A stretch of 64,000 nt of DNA from Piezodorus guildinii (taxonomy: Eukaryota > Arthropoda > Insecta > Hemiptera > Pentatomidae). The stretch spans positions 3,958,280-4,022,279 of the forward strand of contig CM041297.1 in NCBI GenBank assembly GCA_023052935.1, given 5' to 3'. Every line of letters begins with the position of its first letter. Position 1 is the first letter of the stretch. Made by a program: the position numbers and the translations under genes. Below are positions 1 through 9,932 of the stretch, in pieces. The notes below the pieces were generated by a model. That model had not been told where the DNA came from, made no database searches, and saw nothing but the letters and a program-made list of their open reading frames with translations.

Positions 1-3000
1 GTGTGTTGCCCGCACCAGGTAGTTCAACTTCATGTTTAGCTAAAACTTAATTTGAAGTAGAGGGTTAAGTGAAAGTTGTGTGTTGCCCGCACCAGGTAGT
101 TCAACTTCATGTTTAGCTAAAACTTAATTTGAAGTAGAGGGTTAAGTGAAAGTTGTGTGTTGCCCGCACCAGGTAGTTCAACTTCATGTTTAGCTAAAAC
201 TTAATTTGAAGTAGAGGGTTAAGTGAAAGTTGTGTGTTGCCCGCACCAGGTAGTTCAACTTCATGTTTAGCTAAAACTTAATTTGAAGTAGAGGGTTAAG
301 TGAAAGTTGTGTGTTGCCCGCACCAGGTAGTTCAACTTCATGTTTAGCTAAAACTTAATTTGAAGTAGAGGGTTAAGTGAAAGTTGTGTGTTTGCCCGCA
401 CCAGGTAGTTCAACTTCATGTTTAGCTAAAACTTAATTTTGAAGTAGAGGGTTAAGTGAAAGTTGTGTGTTTGCCCGCACCAGGTAGTTCAACTTCATGT
501 TTTGTTCCCACAGTAGTACTCATTACTAAACATGAAAGGGGTGTGAATTGCATTTTTTTTTGTTTCACAGTTAAAGTTTATAAACTTATTGAATAAGTAG
601 TGAAATTGTGTTGGTATTTATCTTGTTGGTTGGTGTTCCACAGTATCAACTTCATGTACTAAAACTATTTGAGTAAGGTTATGAAATGTGTTGCCACAGT
701 TCAACTTCATTACTAATTATTGAAGTAGGGTTAAGTGAATGTTCCGAGTTTTTGTATTTAAAGTTAGGTTGTTCCCGACTATTCAACTTCAGTTTGAAAT
801 AATTTGAAGTAAGTTAATAATTGGTCCCGCCGGTAGTTCACTCAGTTGCTAAAATATTAAGTATTATATTGTACCAGTGTTCAATTAATAATTATTAAAA
901 TAAAAGGTGTTGCACAGTATTAATTCATTTTAGCTAAATTATTAAGTGAGGTAAGTGAAATTGTGTGTTGCCCACCAGGTAGTTCAACTTCATGTTTAGC
1001 TAAAACTTATTGAGTAGAGGGTTAAGTGAAGTTGTGTTTGCCCGCACCAGGTAGTTCAACTTCATGTTTAGCTAAAACTTAATTTGAAAGAGGTTAAGTG
1101 AAAGTGGTTTGCCCACCAGTAGTTATTCATGTTTACTAAAATTAATTTGAAGTAGAGGTAATGAAAGTTGTGTGTTGCCCGCACCAGGTAGTTCAACTTC
1201 ATGTTACTAAAACTTAATTTGAAGTAAGGTTAAGTGAAAGTTGTGTTTGCCCGCACCAGATTCAACTTCATGTTTAGCTAAACTTAATTGAATAGAGTTA
1301 AGTGAAGTTTGTGTTGCCGCACCAGTAGTTCACTTCATGTTTACTAAAACTTAATTGAAGTAGAGGTTAATGAAAGTTGTGTGTTGCCCGCACCAGTAGT
1401 TCAACTTCATGTTTAGCTAAAACTAATTGAAGTAGAGGGTTAATGAAAGTGTGTGTTGCCCGCACCAGGTAGTTCAACTTCTGTTTAGCAAAACTTAATT
1501 TGAAGTAAGGGTAAGTGAAAGTTTTGTTGCCCGCACAGTAGTTCAACTTCATGTTAGCTAAAACTAATTTGAAGTAGAGGTTAAGTGAAGTTGGTGTTGC
1601 CCCACAGTAGTTCAACTCATGTTTAGCAAAACTTAATTGAAGTAGAGGTTAAGTGAAAGTTGTGTGTTGCCCGCACCAGGTAGTTCAACTTCATGTTTAC
1701 TAAAACTTAATTTGAAGTAGAGGGTTAAGTGAAAGTTGTGTGTTGCCCGCACCAGGTAGTTCAACTTCATGTTTAGCTAAACTTAATTTGAAGTAGAGGT
1801 TAAGTGAAAGTTGTGTTTGCCCGCACAGGTAGTTCAACTTCATGTTAGCTAAAACTAATTTGAAGTAGAGGTTAAGTGAAAGTTGTGTGTTGCCGCACCA
1901 GTAGTTCAACTTCATGTTTAGCTAAAACTTAATTTGAAGTAGAGGGTTAAGTGAAAGTTGTGTGTTGCCCGCACCAGTAGTTCAACTTCATGTTTAGCTA
2001 AAACTTAATTTGAAGTAGAGGGTTAAGTGAAAGTTGTTGTTGCCGCACAGGTATTCACTTCATGTTTAGCTAAACTTATTTGAAGTAGAGGTAAGTGAAA
2101 GTTGTGTGTTGCCGCACCAGGTAGTTCAACTTCATGTTTAGCTAAAACTTAATTGAAGTAGAGGGTTAAGTGAAAGTGTGTGTGCCCGCACAGGTAGTTC
2201 AACTCATGTTTAGCTAAAACTTAATTTGAAGTAGAGGTTAAGTGAAAGTTGTGTGTTGCCCGCACCAGGTAGTTCAACTTCATTTTAGCTAAAACTTATT
2301 TGAAGTAGAGGGTTAAGTGAAAGTTGTGTGTTGCCCGCACCAGTAGTTCAACTTCATGTTTAGCTAAACTTAATTTGAAGTAGGTTAAGTGAAGTTGTGT
2401 GGTGTCACTTGTTAGTAATTATTTGAGTAAGTTAAGTGAAGTTTGTGCAAGTTGTTTACTCAGTTTGCAACTTAATTTAATTAGTAAATAATTGAGTGGG
2501 TAAGGTGTTTATGTTGCCACATTTAATAGAGAATTAATTGAAGTGGTTGTGTTGTGGTGTCACTAGTTTACTAGTTATTGAAGTAAGTTGAAGTAAGTTG
2601 TTAGTTGCAGTGGTGTTACCCGCACGGTAGTAACTTAATTTGAATTAGAAGTTAGAAGTGAAAGTTTGTGTTGCCCGCACCAGGTAGTTCAATCATTTTA
2701 GTTAAAACTTAATTGAATGAGTTTAAGTGAAAGTTTGTTGCGACCAGGTGTTCAACTTCAGGTTAGCTAAAACTTAATTTAAGTAGAGGTTAATTGAAAG
2801 TGTGGTTCCGACAGTAGTATTCTGTTTGCAAAATAATTCAATGGGTTAGTGAAATTTTGTTGCCGTACAGTAGTTCAATTCATGTTTACTAAACATTAAT
2901 TTGAAGTAGAGGTTAAGTGAAAGTTGTGTGTTGCCGCAAGGTAGTTCAACTTCATGTTTGCAAAACTTAATTTGAAGTAGGTTAATGAAAGTTGTGTTTG

Positions 3001-3370
3001 CCCGCACCAGGTTAATCAACTTTGTTGCACAGATTAATTTGAAGTAGGGTTAATTGAAAGTTGGTGTTGCCACGGTAGTTCAACTCATGTTTAGCTAAAA
3101 CTTAATTTGAAGTAGAGGTTAGTGAAGTTGGTGGTTGTTGCCCGCACCAGGTAGTTCAACTTCATGTTTAGCTAAAACTTAATTTGAAGTAGAGGGTTAA
3201 GTGAAAGTTGTGTGTTGCCCGCACCAGGTAGTTCAACTTCATGTTTAGCTAAAACTTAATTTGAAGTAGAGGGTTAAGTGAAAGTTGTGTGTTGCCCGCA
3301 CCAGGTAGTTCAACTTCATGTTTAGCTAAAACTTAATTTGAAGTAGAGGGTTAAGTGAAAGTTGTGTTTA
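1..3370. repeat. 77-bp tandem satellite array, about 43 units, open at the left edge
   Basis: A 77-bp unit repeats head to tail from base 1; starts at 1, 78 and 155 are exactly 77 apart. Units near 1-390 and 3150-3360 are almost identical. Those at 480-960 and 2400-3060 are heavily eroded, mostly by single-base losses in short runs. Read on the minus strand the monomer begins CTGGTGCGGGCAACACAC and continues into ACTTTCACTTA, which is the 5' leader plus subterminal repeat of the dispersed Fam-H element (for example 8917-8950). The other 44 bp of the monomer have no match in Fam-H. Short open frames at 1367-1915 are artefacts of the periodic sequence. Confidence 0.97.
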
Positions 3371-4035
3371 TGTGTGTGCGCACCACGTTTTGCTTTGTGA
3401 TTATTTATGATAGAGGGATTTGAGAATGCCCTATTCCATGCAATGTTTTGGGAGTAACAAATTAAAAAGTCACTTATTATGTAGACCTATAGAATGCAAC
3501 AATTGAGCCTTGCGGTGGAGGGACGACAGGCAGACTGGCAACAAAGACAGCCAGCCCTTGCTGTAGAATGACAGACCCTAAGACTCCAGAACGGGAAAGC
3601 TGTCAGTGGATTGACATGTCCGACTGACGGGGGTCCGGATGTGACCCAGTCCCTAGTTCCTTCTATTGTCGCCCAGTCCGGATATCCTCTCGCTTCCTTT
3701 TTGTCAGTCACCGCCTGGGGCGGTCCCTCTCTTCTAGGTCAGTAATTAATAACTCCCCCCGTCGTCTTCGGAGCGTGTTCTTCCGATGACTTGAAGGCTT
3801 TCCACCTGGTGGGGATTACTATTTTCGGTTAGGACGGAGTTTCGGCAATCAGGGGTAGTTTTTATGGGAGGGGGACTTTTTTTTATAGGAGAAGTAAGGG
3901 AGTTTAACTTCCAGACCTAAATTCGAATAAGCCATAAACACAATTATCCTATATAAGTTATCAATATAATTGTTAACTCTAATCAGACATAATAAAATAA
4001 AACTGAACGAAAATGGATTTAAAACACTGTATATT
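3371..4035. other. no gene seen; contains a GC-richer patch
   Basis: The satellite ends in a degenerate half unit near 3370-3392. Bases 3490-3740 are clearly richer in G+C than the surroundings and hold a 74-codon minus frame (3487-3711) with no recognisable motif. I see no splice-site pair or repeat partner elsewhere in the window. Confidence 0.5.
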
Positions 4036-4175
4036 GTGGATTAGCGCGCGTTGCCTAGCAACCACAGAGGACCAAAATTTGAAACCAAATCTCAGCATTA
4101 ATCTCCCGCCCTCACCCCCTGGCCCGAAAAACCCCGTATAAACTTTCAAAGGCGAGGTAGGAAGAAAAAAAAACT
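4036..4175 (+). mobile_element. SINE2 fragment, 3' half with A-rich tail
   Basis: Bases 4090-4165 carry CCCGCCCTCACCCCCTGG, then CGTATAAACTTTCAAAGGCGAGGT and an A-run. The same block recurs at 7798-7870 and in decayed form at 20347-20410, each time downstream of a tRNA-like B box. The 5' part of this copy is too decayed to show its promoter. Confidence 0.6.
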
Positions 4176-4639
4176 ATATTCTTTTTCTCATCACATTAAG
4201 AAAATGTTACATTGTATATTTAAATATAACCTAATTAGGAGTTACCAATCAGGGTTGACACTAATTATAACAATAATTGTTTGGTTTGTCAAAAAAATAA
4301 TGCAGGATTGTAGTTTTAAAAGATAAATTATATATTTATAGAATATAATATAAAAAAAATTATTCTGGGACTGTGTCCCTTAAGAATAACAAATTGTGCA
4401 TTGAAATATGAAATAATATAATAAGTCTGGTCAACAGACAAAATAACATAGTTATTATTTAAAATAAGAAATATTATACAACAAAAATAAATAAAAAAAG
4501 AAATCTTCCGAAAACGATGGTGTTGAGCAGAATGAAAAATAAATGAGTTGACAAACAGTATATACTTTTAAATAGTAGACCTTATACTCATTTTCTTCAT
4601 TCAAAATTCAATACTTAGAATTGCAATATCATAATTATA
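4176..4639. other. AT-rich interval, nothing recognised
   Basis: Very AT-rich with several A-runs. No open frame above 60 codons, no tandem repeat and no match to the other families in the window was seen. Confidence 0.5.
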
Positions 4640-4945
4640 AACCGTCTGTTTCGGATGATAAGAGATACAGAAAAGGTTGGGATTTGAATGAGGACAGAGA
4701 AGCAGCATGGCGGATATGGGTAGTTAGAGAATTCCAGAGGTTAGTAGAGCAGATAATAAAGGAATGATCTAAAGTTTTAGTTTTTGGGTAGGAATGTTAA
4801 GTTCAGAATGGCGTGATCTTGTTTCAAGAGATTTATATTGAAGGAGATTATAGATATAGGGTGGATGATGGGAGTTAATGGTTTGGTAAAGGTGTGAGTC
4901 TAAGAAATATTGTCTGCGAATATGGGGAAGTAGCCACTTTAACTC
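4640..4945 (-). pseudogene. LINE-K reverse transcriptase C-terminal remnant
   Basis: Conceptual translation of the minus strand gives RRQYFLDSHLYQ (from about 4925), then PPYIYNLLQYKSLETRSRHS, and after a frameshift STNLWNSL...HIRHAASLSSFKS. These blocks line up with RRQYFLGTHLYK, PLYIYNM, SINTRSQ and ATSFWNSLPMPIR of the better preserved copy at 36015-36551. The F/LWNSLPxxIR...SLxSFK pattern is typical of the region after the reverse transcriptase fingers and palm in several insect non-LTR elements. No catalytic motif is present. The fragment lies directly before a Fam-H fragment at 4958. Confidence 0.75.
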
Positions 4946-4957
4946 GCTGTATATTTT

Positions 4958-5052
4958 ACTTCCAATTAACCTATGTATAAAAGATATAATAAGGGAAATT
5001 GTTGATCGTGAAAATTTTCTGGATTCGAGTTTTCACCGGAAATACACGTTTT
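4958..5052 (+). mobile_element. Fam-H fragment (hairpin end)
   Basis: Bases match the hairpin end of Fam-H: a decayed ACTTTCACTTACC, then TATAATAAGGGAAA, GATCGTGAAAATTTTC and GGAAATACACGTTTT. Similarity stops abruptly where the inverted-repeat element at 5047 begins, which suggests that element landed in or beside this copy. Confidence 0.75.
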
Positions 5053-5512
5053 GACGTGACAACGTCTTATAAATTGATGGGTGCATGAACGAAAAAGTTG
5101 TGTCCCGTTACCATGTACATGTGCGCATGCGCAAGAGTCAGAGTTGATCGTCAAGGATTTATGAAAGAATTATCTCAAATTTATGAAAGAAACGTTCAAT
5201 TTGGTTTGTCAAAACGATACTCAAATTCCAATAACGATTGATGCAACCACGTTAGATTTAACATTCTCGCAACATATAACTGCTGAATTGTTGCCTATAA
5301 TATCGTACTTCTCATATCATCGTCCAGAAGTAAATAGGATCTTAAGTGTAAAATCATAACTTCTGATGTATATATGGTTGAAAAAATAAATTGTACTAAT
5401 TCATTCATGCATCATTATTTATTTACTACATATCAACTATTACTTATGTTTGTCGTTAACGTTGAGGTTGTCACGTTAAAGTCGCCGTGGCCCGAGGGCA
5501 CAACCGAGTTTT
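5047..5512 (+). mobile_element. MITE-like inverted-repeat element (copy 1)
   Basis: Matches 13266-13690 in inverse orientation over most of its length. The ends carry inverted copies of a TTRACGTGACAACxTC motif: TTGACGTGACAACGTC near 5051 and, reversed, GAGGTTGTCACGTTAA near 5465-5480. The outer 25 bp to the right (GGGCACAACCGAG, 5499-5511) is also shared. The internal stretch 5158-5262 differs from the other copy. The 62- and 98-codon frames over the shared part (4966-5154, 13577-13873) reflect this repeat, not a gene. No transposase and no clear target duplication were found, so the superfamily is open. Confidence 0.6.
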
Positions 5513-5579
5513 TTTAGTATCTTCTGAGTATATTTTACTTCCTCTCCAAAGGGCGGTATATTCATAATTTCTTTTCTCT

Positions 5580-5830
5580 TTAATAACATTCTAGGGCCAA
5601 CTACCGGGTTCGAACTCGCGGCCTTGGAATAGAAGACACTCTACACAAGAGATCCTTAATGTAAATATTTGTATCAGTCCGAATCTGGTTTGATGATAGC
5701 CGAACGGTGTGTCGGAACAGACCCTGCAGACATTCGGAACCGCTATCCAAGGCCGTAAGCTCTGCAATTGCAGTCCTGATTAAGTTCGGCCTCGGCTTCG
5801 AGTCCGGGTTCACAGCAATTCTTACCTCAC
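5580..5830 (-). mobile_element. tRNA-like SINE remnant (B box only)
   Basis: The minus strand at about 5595-5615 reads GCGAGTTCGAACCCGG, a good pol III B box inside a T-arm-like stem. No convincing A box or 3' tail was identified and no second copy is obvious in the window. Confidence 0.35.
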
Positions 5831-5890
5831 GGATATTATTTACCTTTAGCCTTTTATCATTATGGTATAATTTTCACCTCCATTTATTTA

Positions 5891-5891
<1 letters not shown>

Positions 5892-5961
<70 letters not shown>
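5892..5961. repeat. (AT)n microsatellite
   Basis: About 35 uninterrupted AT dinucleotides. Confidence 0.98.
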
Positions 5962-5964
<3 letters not shown>

Positions 5965-5969
5965 CGAAA

Positions 5970-6662
5970 GTATTTCTTTTCTTGTGAATATAATTAGTTG
6001 ACCGTTGAGAATTACTGGAAGGAATTAGTCCGGGTGGCGGTCATTAAATGAAACAATTGAATAGTTTCAGCTATTTTATTGTTTGCCAACGTTTCGACCC
6101 CCATTGTGGGTCATCATCAGGGCGTCTGGTAGGCGAGTGGAAACTAGGTACCAAAGTCGGATGTCTCATCTCAACAAGCCATCTCTTCTACACCTCCAGA
6201 TGACTCAAGTTTTTTTCATCACCACAATTCCAGCTCAAAAAAGGTAACAACTCCTCGATCACCACCACAACGACTAAACCCTCAATCAACCTCTCTTTTG
6301 GGCTCTTCTAGACCATCACACCGCTATAACACTAGATTAAATAGTAATAGATCTTCGACTCAACATTATACTAAAACTCCCCATACGGCTTCTTCCCAAG
6401 TTACTTCTCTTTTTTCAATTACTTCTCTGGATACATCTTTCTCCCAGATTCAAAATATATCCTCTTCCACCACTTACCACCTTTCTTCAGGGAATTCTAA
6501 TAATGACCAGGTACCTAGTTTCCACTCGCCTACCAGACGCCCTGATGATGACCCACAATGGGGGTCGAAACGTTGGCAAACAATAAAATAGTTGAAACTA
6601 TTCAGTTGTTTCATTTAATGACTGCCACCCGGACTAATTCCTTCCAGTATTTCTTTTCTTGT
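5970..6662. mobile_element. Penelope-like element remnant with inverted arms
   Basis: Two near-identical 140-bp arms face each other at 6013-6152 and 6510-6649, separated by about 357 bp. The whole unit is flanked by a 16-bp direct repeat, GTATTTCTTTTCTTGT, at 5970-5985 and 6647-6662. Each arm contains CTGATGA, a short hairpin and GAAAC, the conserved core order of a hammerhead ribozyme; such motifs are known from the terminal repeats of Penelope-like elements. The middle has a 97-codon Ser/Thr-rich frame (6298-6591) including HRYNTRLNSNRS, with no reverse transcriptase or GIY-YIG sequence. A plain long-inverted-repeat MITE is the alternative. Confidence 0.6.
6540..6580 (+). ncRNA. hammerhead-like ribozyme motif in the right arm
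   Basis: CTGATGA (6542-6548) is followed by GACCC, a short loop, GGGTC (a 5-bp stem II) and GAAAC (6567-6571), then a possible short stem III. Base pairing at the expected cleavage side (CAAAC) is imperfect, so this copy may be inactive. The left arm holds the same motif on the minus strand (6091-6120). Confidence 0.4.
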
Positions 6663-7735
6663 ATAATTTTGAATACGTTTTTAAATATGGAATATGTATT
6701 TATTTTATGATTCCCCGAGTCTAAATAACCCTCCCCCTCCAAAAAATATATGTTATTACCCTCTCCCATCTCCCTTGAAAACCTACTTTTGGATCCGTCA
6801 TTGAGAAAAATCTATATGTATACAGGTATATTTTTGGCTTATTATTTCCAAACCGACGATTCTCCCCTCCCCTCCTCCCCACTATTTTCCTTACATCCAA
6901 CAGATGGACTGGAACGACGTAATGTACGATCGTGTGTGTGAGCCTTAAGATTGGATGCGGGAGGAATCAGACGGATCTCCATGAAATTTAAATCTAGAAA
7001 TAAAGATATATACATATTAAATGCAAAGGTTAAATCGAAATGAATCATTGCATTCCATGCAGATTTGCAATCACGTAATGCATTCGAATGCATTTTACAT
7101 TTCACACGGATCTTTTGTAACGACCTTTTAAGTACGTTTAGGATGTATTTCCTTCGTTAATGGTATTAAAAAGGCTATCCATAAATCCGGCTTGGACAGG
7201 TGTAATTATTGTTATTGCCGGGTAATGTTAACAATTATCATCAGTAAATCAGGAGATAATTCATCGCCTCTATTCCAAGGGTCAAGTATTTCTTCGTTAT
7301 GCGCCTCTCTTTTCTCGAGGAAGGAATGCTTCTCTACTTGAGTGTAATTCTCTTTGCCATTTCGTCCTTTATCCTTAAGGATAAACTCACGATCCTCGGC
7401 CTTTTTTTTTTTTTTCCATTTTGATCGGTTGCCATTATTTTCTGATGTTAATTAAAATCCGATTTTTTTTTCTCTTCATATCTATATTCACGCCTGTCAG
7501 AAGCTATCTGACAATCAGCTAATGTGCTGTAATTTAGGTAGAGGAGGTCTCTCATCCAGCTTCTCTTCAGCCTTTTTGTAACAGGCATTTCAGCTATTGA
7601 CATGTCGTTAATCAGTCTATTGTCGTGTCCGTTCAGTTTACTGTGAAAACGAGAATAGAGTGATCATATATGTTGGTCAACTTATATTTGTTTGTTGTAG
7701 GACCGTATGTAGGGTCTTGTTTACTTAACAAGCTG
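6663..7735. other. no gene seen; one short shared block
   Basis: Bases 6880-6945 (minus) share CGTCGTTCCAGTCCATC plus GTTGGA and GGAAAATA with 35117-35190 (plus); both encode a related RRSSPSVG peptide in one frame. It is probably the end of an unidentified repeat. The rest is unique AT-rich sequence without a convincing exon. Confidence 0.45.
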
Positions 7736-7739
7736 TCGT

Positions 7740-7903
7740 TATGAGTCTTAAACTTTTAATTATTAGTTCGAATCTCAGTGCTAAGGGGGCTTTTATTTCG
7801 GTATTTATTCCCCGCCCTCAACCCCTGGGCCCGAGAAACCCCCGTATAGCCTTCAAAGGCGAGGTAAAAAAAAAAAATAAAATAAAATAAAAAAAATAGT
7901 TTG
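7740..7903 (+). mobile_element. SINE2 copy, 5' truncated, with B box and A-rich tail
   Basis: AGTTCGAATCTC at 7766-7777 is a pol III B box. It is followed by the shared SINE2 body (CCCCGCCCTCAACCCCTGGG, then CGTATAGCCTTCAAAGGCGAGGT) and a tail of A-runs broken by T (AAATAAAATAAAATAAA). The A box region is not recognisable. Confidence 0.7.
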
Positions 7904-7994
7904 ATCGGAATTTATTTAAAAAAATCCTGCCTTCCCCTCTCTCTCTATTTTTGTGTACTCTCACAATAACTCACTCTCGCGAATTTTCACATAC
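7904..7994. other. spacer downstream of candidate exon
   Basis: Short AT-rich sequence with a CT-rich stretch at 7935-7950; nothing else recognised. Confidence 0.4.
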
Positions 7995-8159
7995 CTCTTC
8001 TGTCATCGTGTAGAGCGGCCTTAAATCTACTTTGCCTTCATCAGCTAAGGTTAAGAAACCTTCTCTAGCACATTGAATAGCATTACGAGTAACCCTATTA
8101 ATTGTTTGTAGAAAGTTCTCATTGCGCACCATATGCCTCTTGCTAAGACACACCTCCAC
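7995..8159 (-). CDS. candidate internal exon of an unidentified host gene
   Basis: A 165-bp stretch on the minus strand is open as 55 codons and ends exactly in frame (phase 0 at both sides). On its 5' side the minus strand reads CTGTCCGTCAG before GTGGAG, a usable acceptor. On its 3' side AGAAGAG is followed by GTATGTG, a strong donor. The peptide contains NRVTRNAIQCAREGF and ADEGKVDLRPLYTMTEE. Its composition is that of a folded soluble protein, not of low-complexity or transposon sequence. I found no second copy in the window and do not recognise the family. No neighbouring exon was identified, so the gene would have very long introns, or this could be a relic or a chance frame. Confidence 0.4.
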
Positions 8160-8469
8160 CTGACGGACAGCACTGACAGGTATTAATAATGAGGACATTA
8201 AGGCGAGCGGTAGCGATCGGCCGGCCCACGGCGGTCCACCTACGGGGTTCAGCAACCTTCTTATTCAGGATAAAAAAAAAAAATAAAGCCAATATTGCAT
8301 CAATTTTTTCTATTTCAAGAGAAAATTTCATCATGTATATTATTTCTCTTGTAAAGATTCCTATGATAGTGGAGGTACTGAAACATTTGACAGTTTGAAG
8401 GTTGTAGATCTACTTTGAAATGTTTTAGACTATACCGTTATTTCCAAATTATCATGAACTGAAGTTTTT

Positions 8470-8670
8470 TAATGGGAATAAAAAATCATTAGATATGCCG
8501 TCCTTCGCAGGGGACGTAAAAAGGTGGCCTCGAGCCTTTGTGATACCAGGTACTCGTTAAATATCCCTATCCTAATTAAACCTGGATAGGCAAAATTTAG
8601 GACTCCCACTGTAGCATCGTCCGATTAGCCACAGTAGCATGAAATGTGTTTGTTTAAACGAATAAACAGA
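8470..8670 (+). mobile_element. SINE1, 5' truncated
   Basis: Starts inside the post-tRNA region (AATGGGAATAAAAAATC) and runs through the conserved CCGTCCTTCG hairpin, GGTACTCGTTAAA, CCTGGATAGGCAAAATTTAG and GCATCGTCCGATTAGCCA. The tail is diverged (GTTTAAACGAATAAACAG). The tRNA-like head is missing. Confidence 0.85.
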
Positions 8671-8916
8671 GTTGTGATATTGGTTATTCTGAGGTATGCA
8701 CCTTCAGCATCGTACAAGAACCTGTCACATCACATGAGGCAGGGCAACTCTTAGCATGAGTGGTATCTCCCAATCTCTTCCTGCAAGAGGATGGTTTGAG
8801 GTACTTGTTTAAGAGGGAAGGCTCAGCACGTCTGCCATTGAACGCTTAGGTGAAAATCGACGAAGATCCTAGAAAATGAAAAACAGTCTCTAGGTCAGTA
8901 AAGAATAGTGAAAAAA

Positions 8917-9765
8917 TCTGGTGCGCGCAACACACGACGTTCACTTACCTATGTTATGAATATCAATTTAAGAATTTTTAAACAAATTTATAATAAATAT
9001 TTAAATTGGAATTTAATAGAAACATGTGTTTTATTAAATATTCTATTATATTATTATTTAAAATAATCAGTTATTTTTATCGGTTTTTCATCACTCTTTA
9101 TTAACTTTTACAATCTTGTGTATAAGATTAAAGTTTTTCTAAAATCTTAAGCTTTCCAACGGTATATTATACATCTATATTACTGATTTTATGTTCGAAA
9201 ACAAATAATTGCAATAAGAAAATATTTTTGCAGTTTTCTCCTTTAGTTGTTTATTAAATTCGCTCAACTTGCACATTTAGCTGAAAACTATCAATGGTAA
9301 CAAGATAATATAGTTATTTTTATAGAATCTACATAATCGAAGGTAGTTTAGAGAAAGAAAATTTAAAATATCGACATTTAAGCTCTGTCAACCTATTTCA
9401 ATCAGAATTAAACCTATATGATATTGAACTCCATCCAATTTTACATCGATATAGCGAGTTTCATCAAAATCGTTAGAGCCGTTTTTGAGAAAACCGTAAA
9501 AAGGTGCAAAATGCATGGTATAAAGTAGTTCTCCCGGTCAGCTGATTTTGATGAAAAACTTCTGTAACACTTATAGTTGTCTTAAATATGAAATTTCAGT
9601 TTCATAGGACTTTTTGTTTTCGCCTGGGAGTCAACACAGACCTTTTTGCGGGGCTTGGTTATTTGGACTCAGGGGATCCTAAAACGTGTATTTCCGTTGA
9701 AAACCGGAATTCGAAAATTTTCACGTTTGCAATACTTCCCCTTACTATATATAGTAAGTGAAAGT
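8917..9765 (-). mobile_element. Fam-H, full-length copy (849 bp)
   Basis: Written 5' to 3' of the element it lies on the plus sequence from TCTGGTGCGCGCAACACACG (8917) to ATAGTAAGTGAAAGT (9765). I use minus for this direction because most copies were first aligned the other way. Six A precede the TCTGG start, as in other copies. The 13-bp ACTTTCACTTACC-type repeat follows the leader, and its inverse closes the terminal hairpin. There is no coding capacity. The microsatellite slot is short here (CAACACAGACC). Confidence 0.9.
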
Positions 9766-9794
9766 AATATGATACCTTAAGGCCCCGAACCTTA

Positions 9795-9932
9795 AACCTC
9801 AGGTGCTCGTTAAAGATCCCTATCCTAATTAAAATTTCCCTGGATAAAAAAAATGTATGACTCCCACTGTAGTATCGTCCGATTATCTACAATAGCATTA
9901 AGTGACGTTAAATGAATAATTAACAACTAAGA
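9795..9932 (+). mobile_element. SINE1, 3' half
   Basis: Begins at CAGGTGCTCGTTAAAGATCC and continues through GACTCCCACTGTAG and ATCGTCCGATTA to GTGACGTTAAATGAATAA. It lies 30 bp from the end of the Fam-H copy at 8917-9765. Confidence 0.8.

Noticed and set aside
1367..1915. Two open frames of 71-82 codons in the satellite
   Set aside because: They are periodic translations of the 77-bp unit and exist only because indels open the frame.
1..3370. CRISPR array
   Set aside because: The repeat is a direct 77-bp tandem without unique spacers, in a eukaryotic context and with no cas genes.
4966..5154. Conserved 62-codon frame also present at 13577-13873
   Set aside because: Similarity continues outside the frame into non-coding parts of the inverted-repeat element, so the repeat explains it.
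5707..5997. A 96-codon plus frame
   Set aside because: Half of it is Tyr-Ile repeats encoded by the (AT)n tract, and the rest has no motif.
8917..9765. Fam-H as a canonical (TC...CTRR) Helitron
   Set aside because: It begins TC and has a terminal hairpin, but ends GTGAAAGT without CTRR and has subterminal inverted repeats, so a Helentron-like class fits better.
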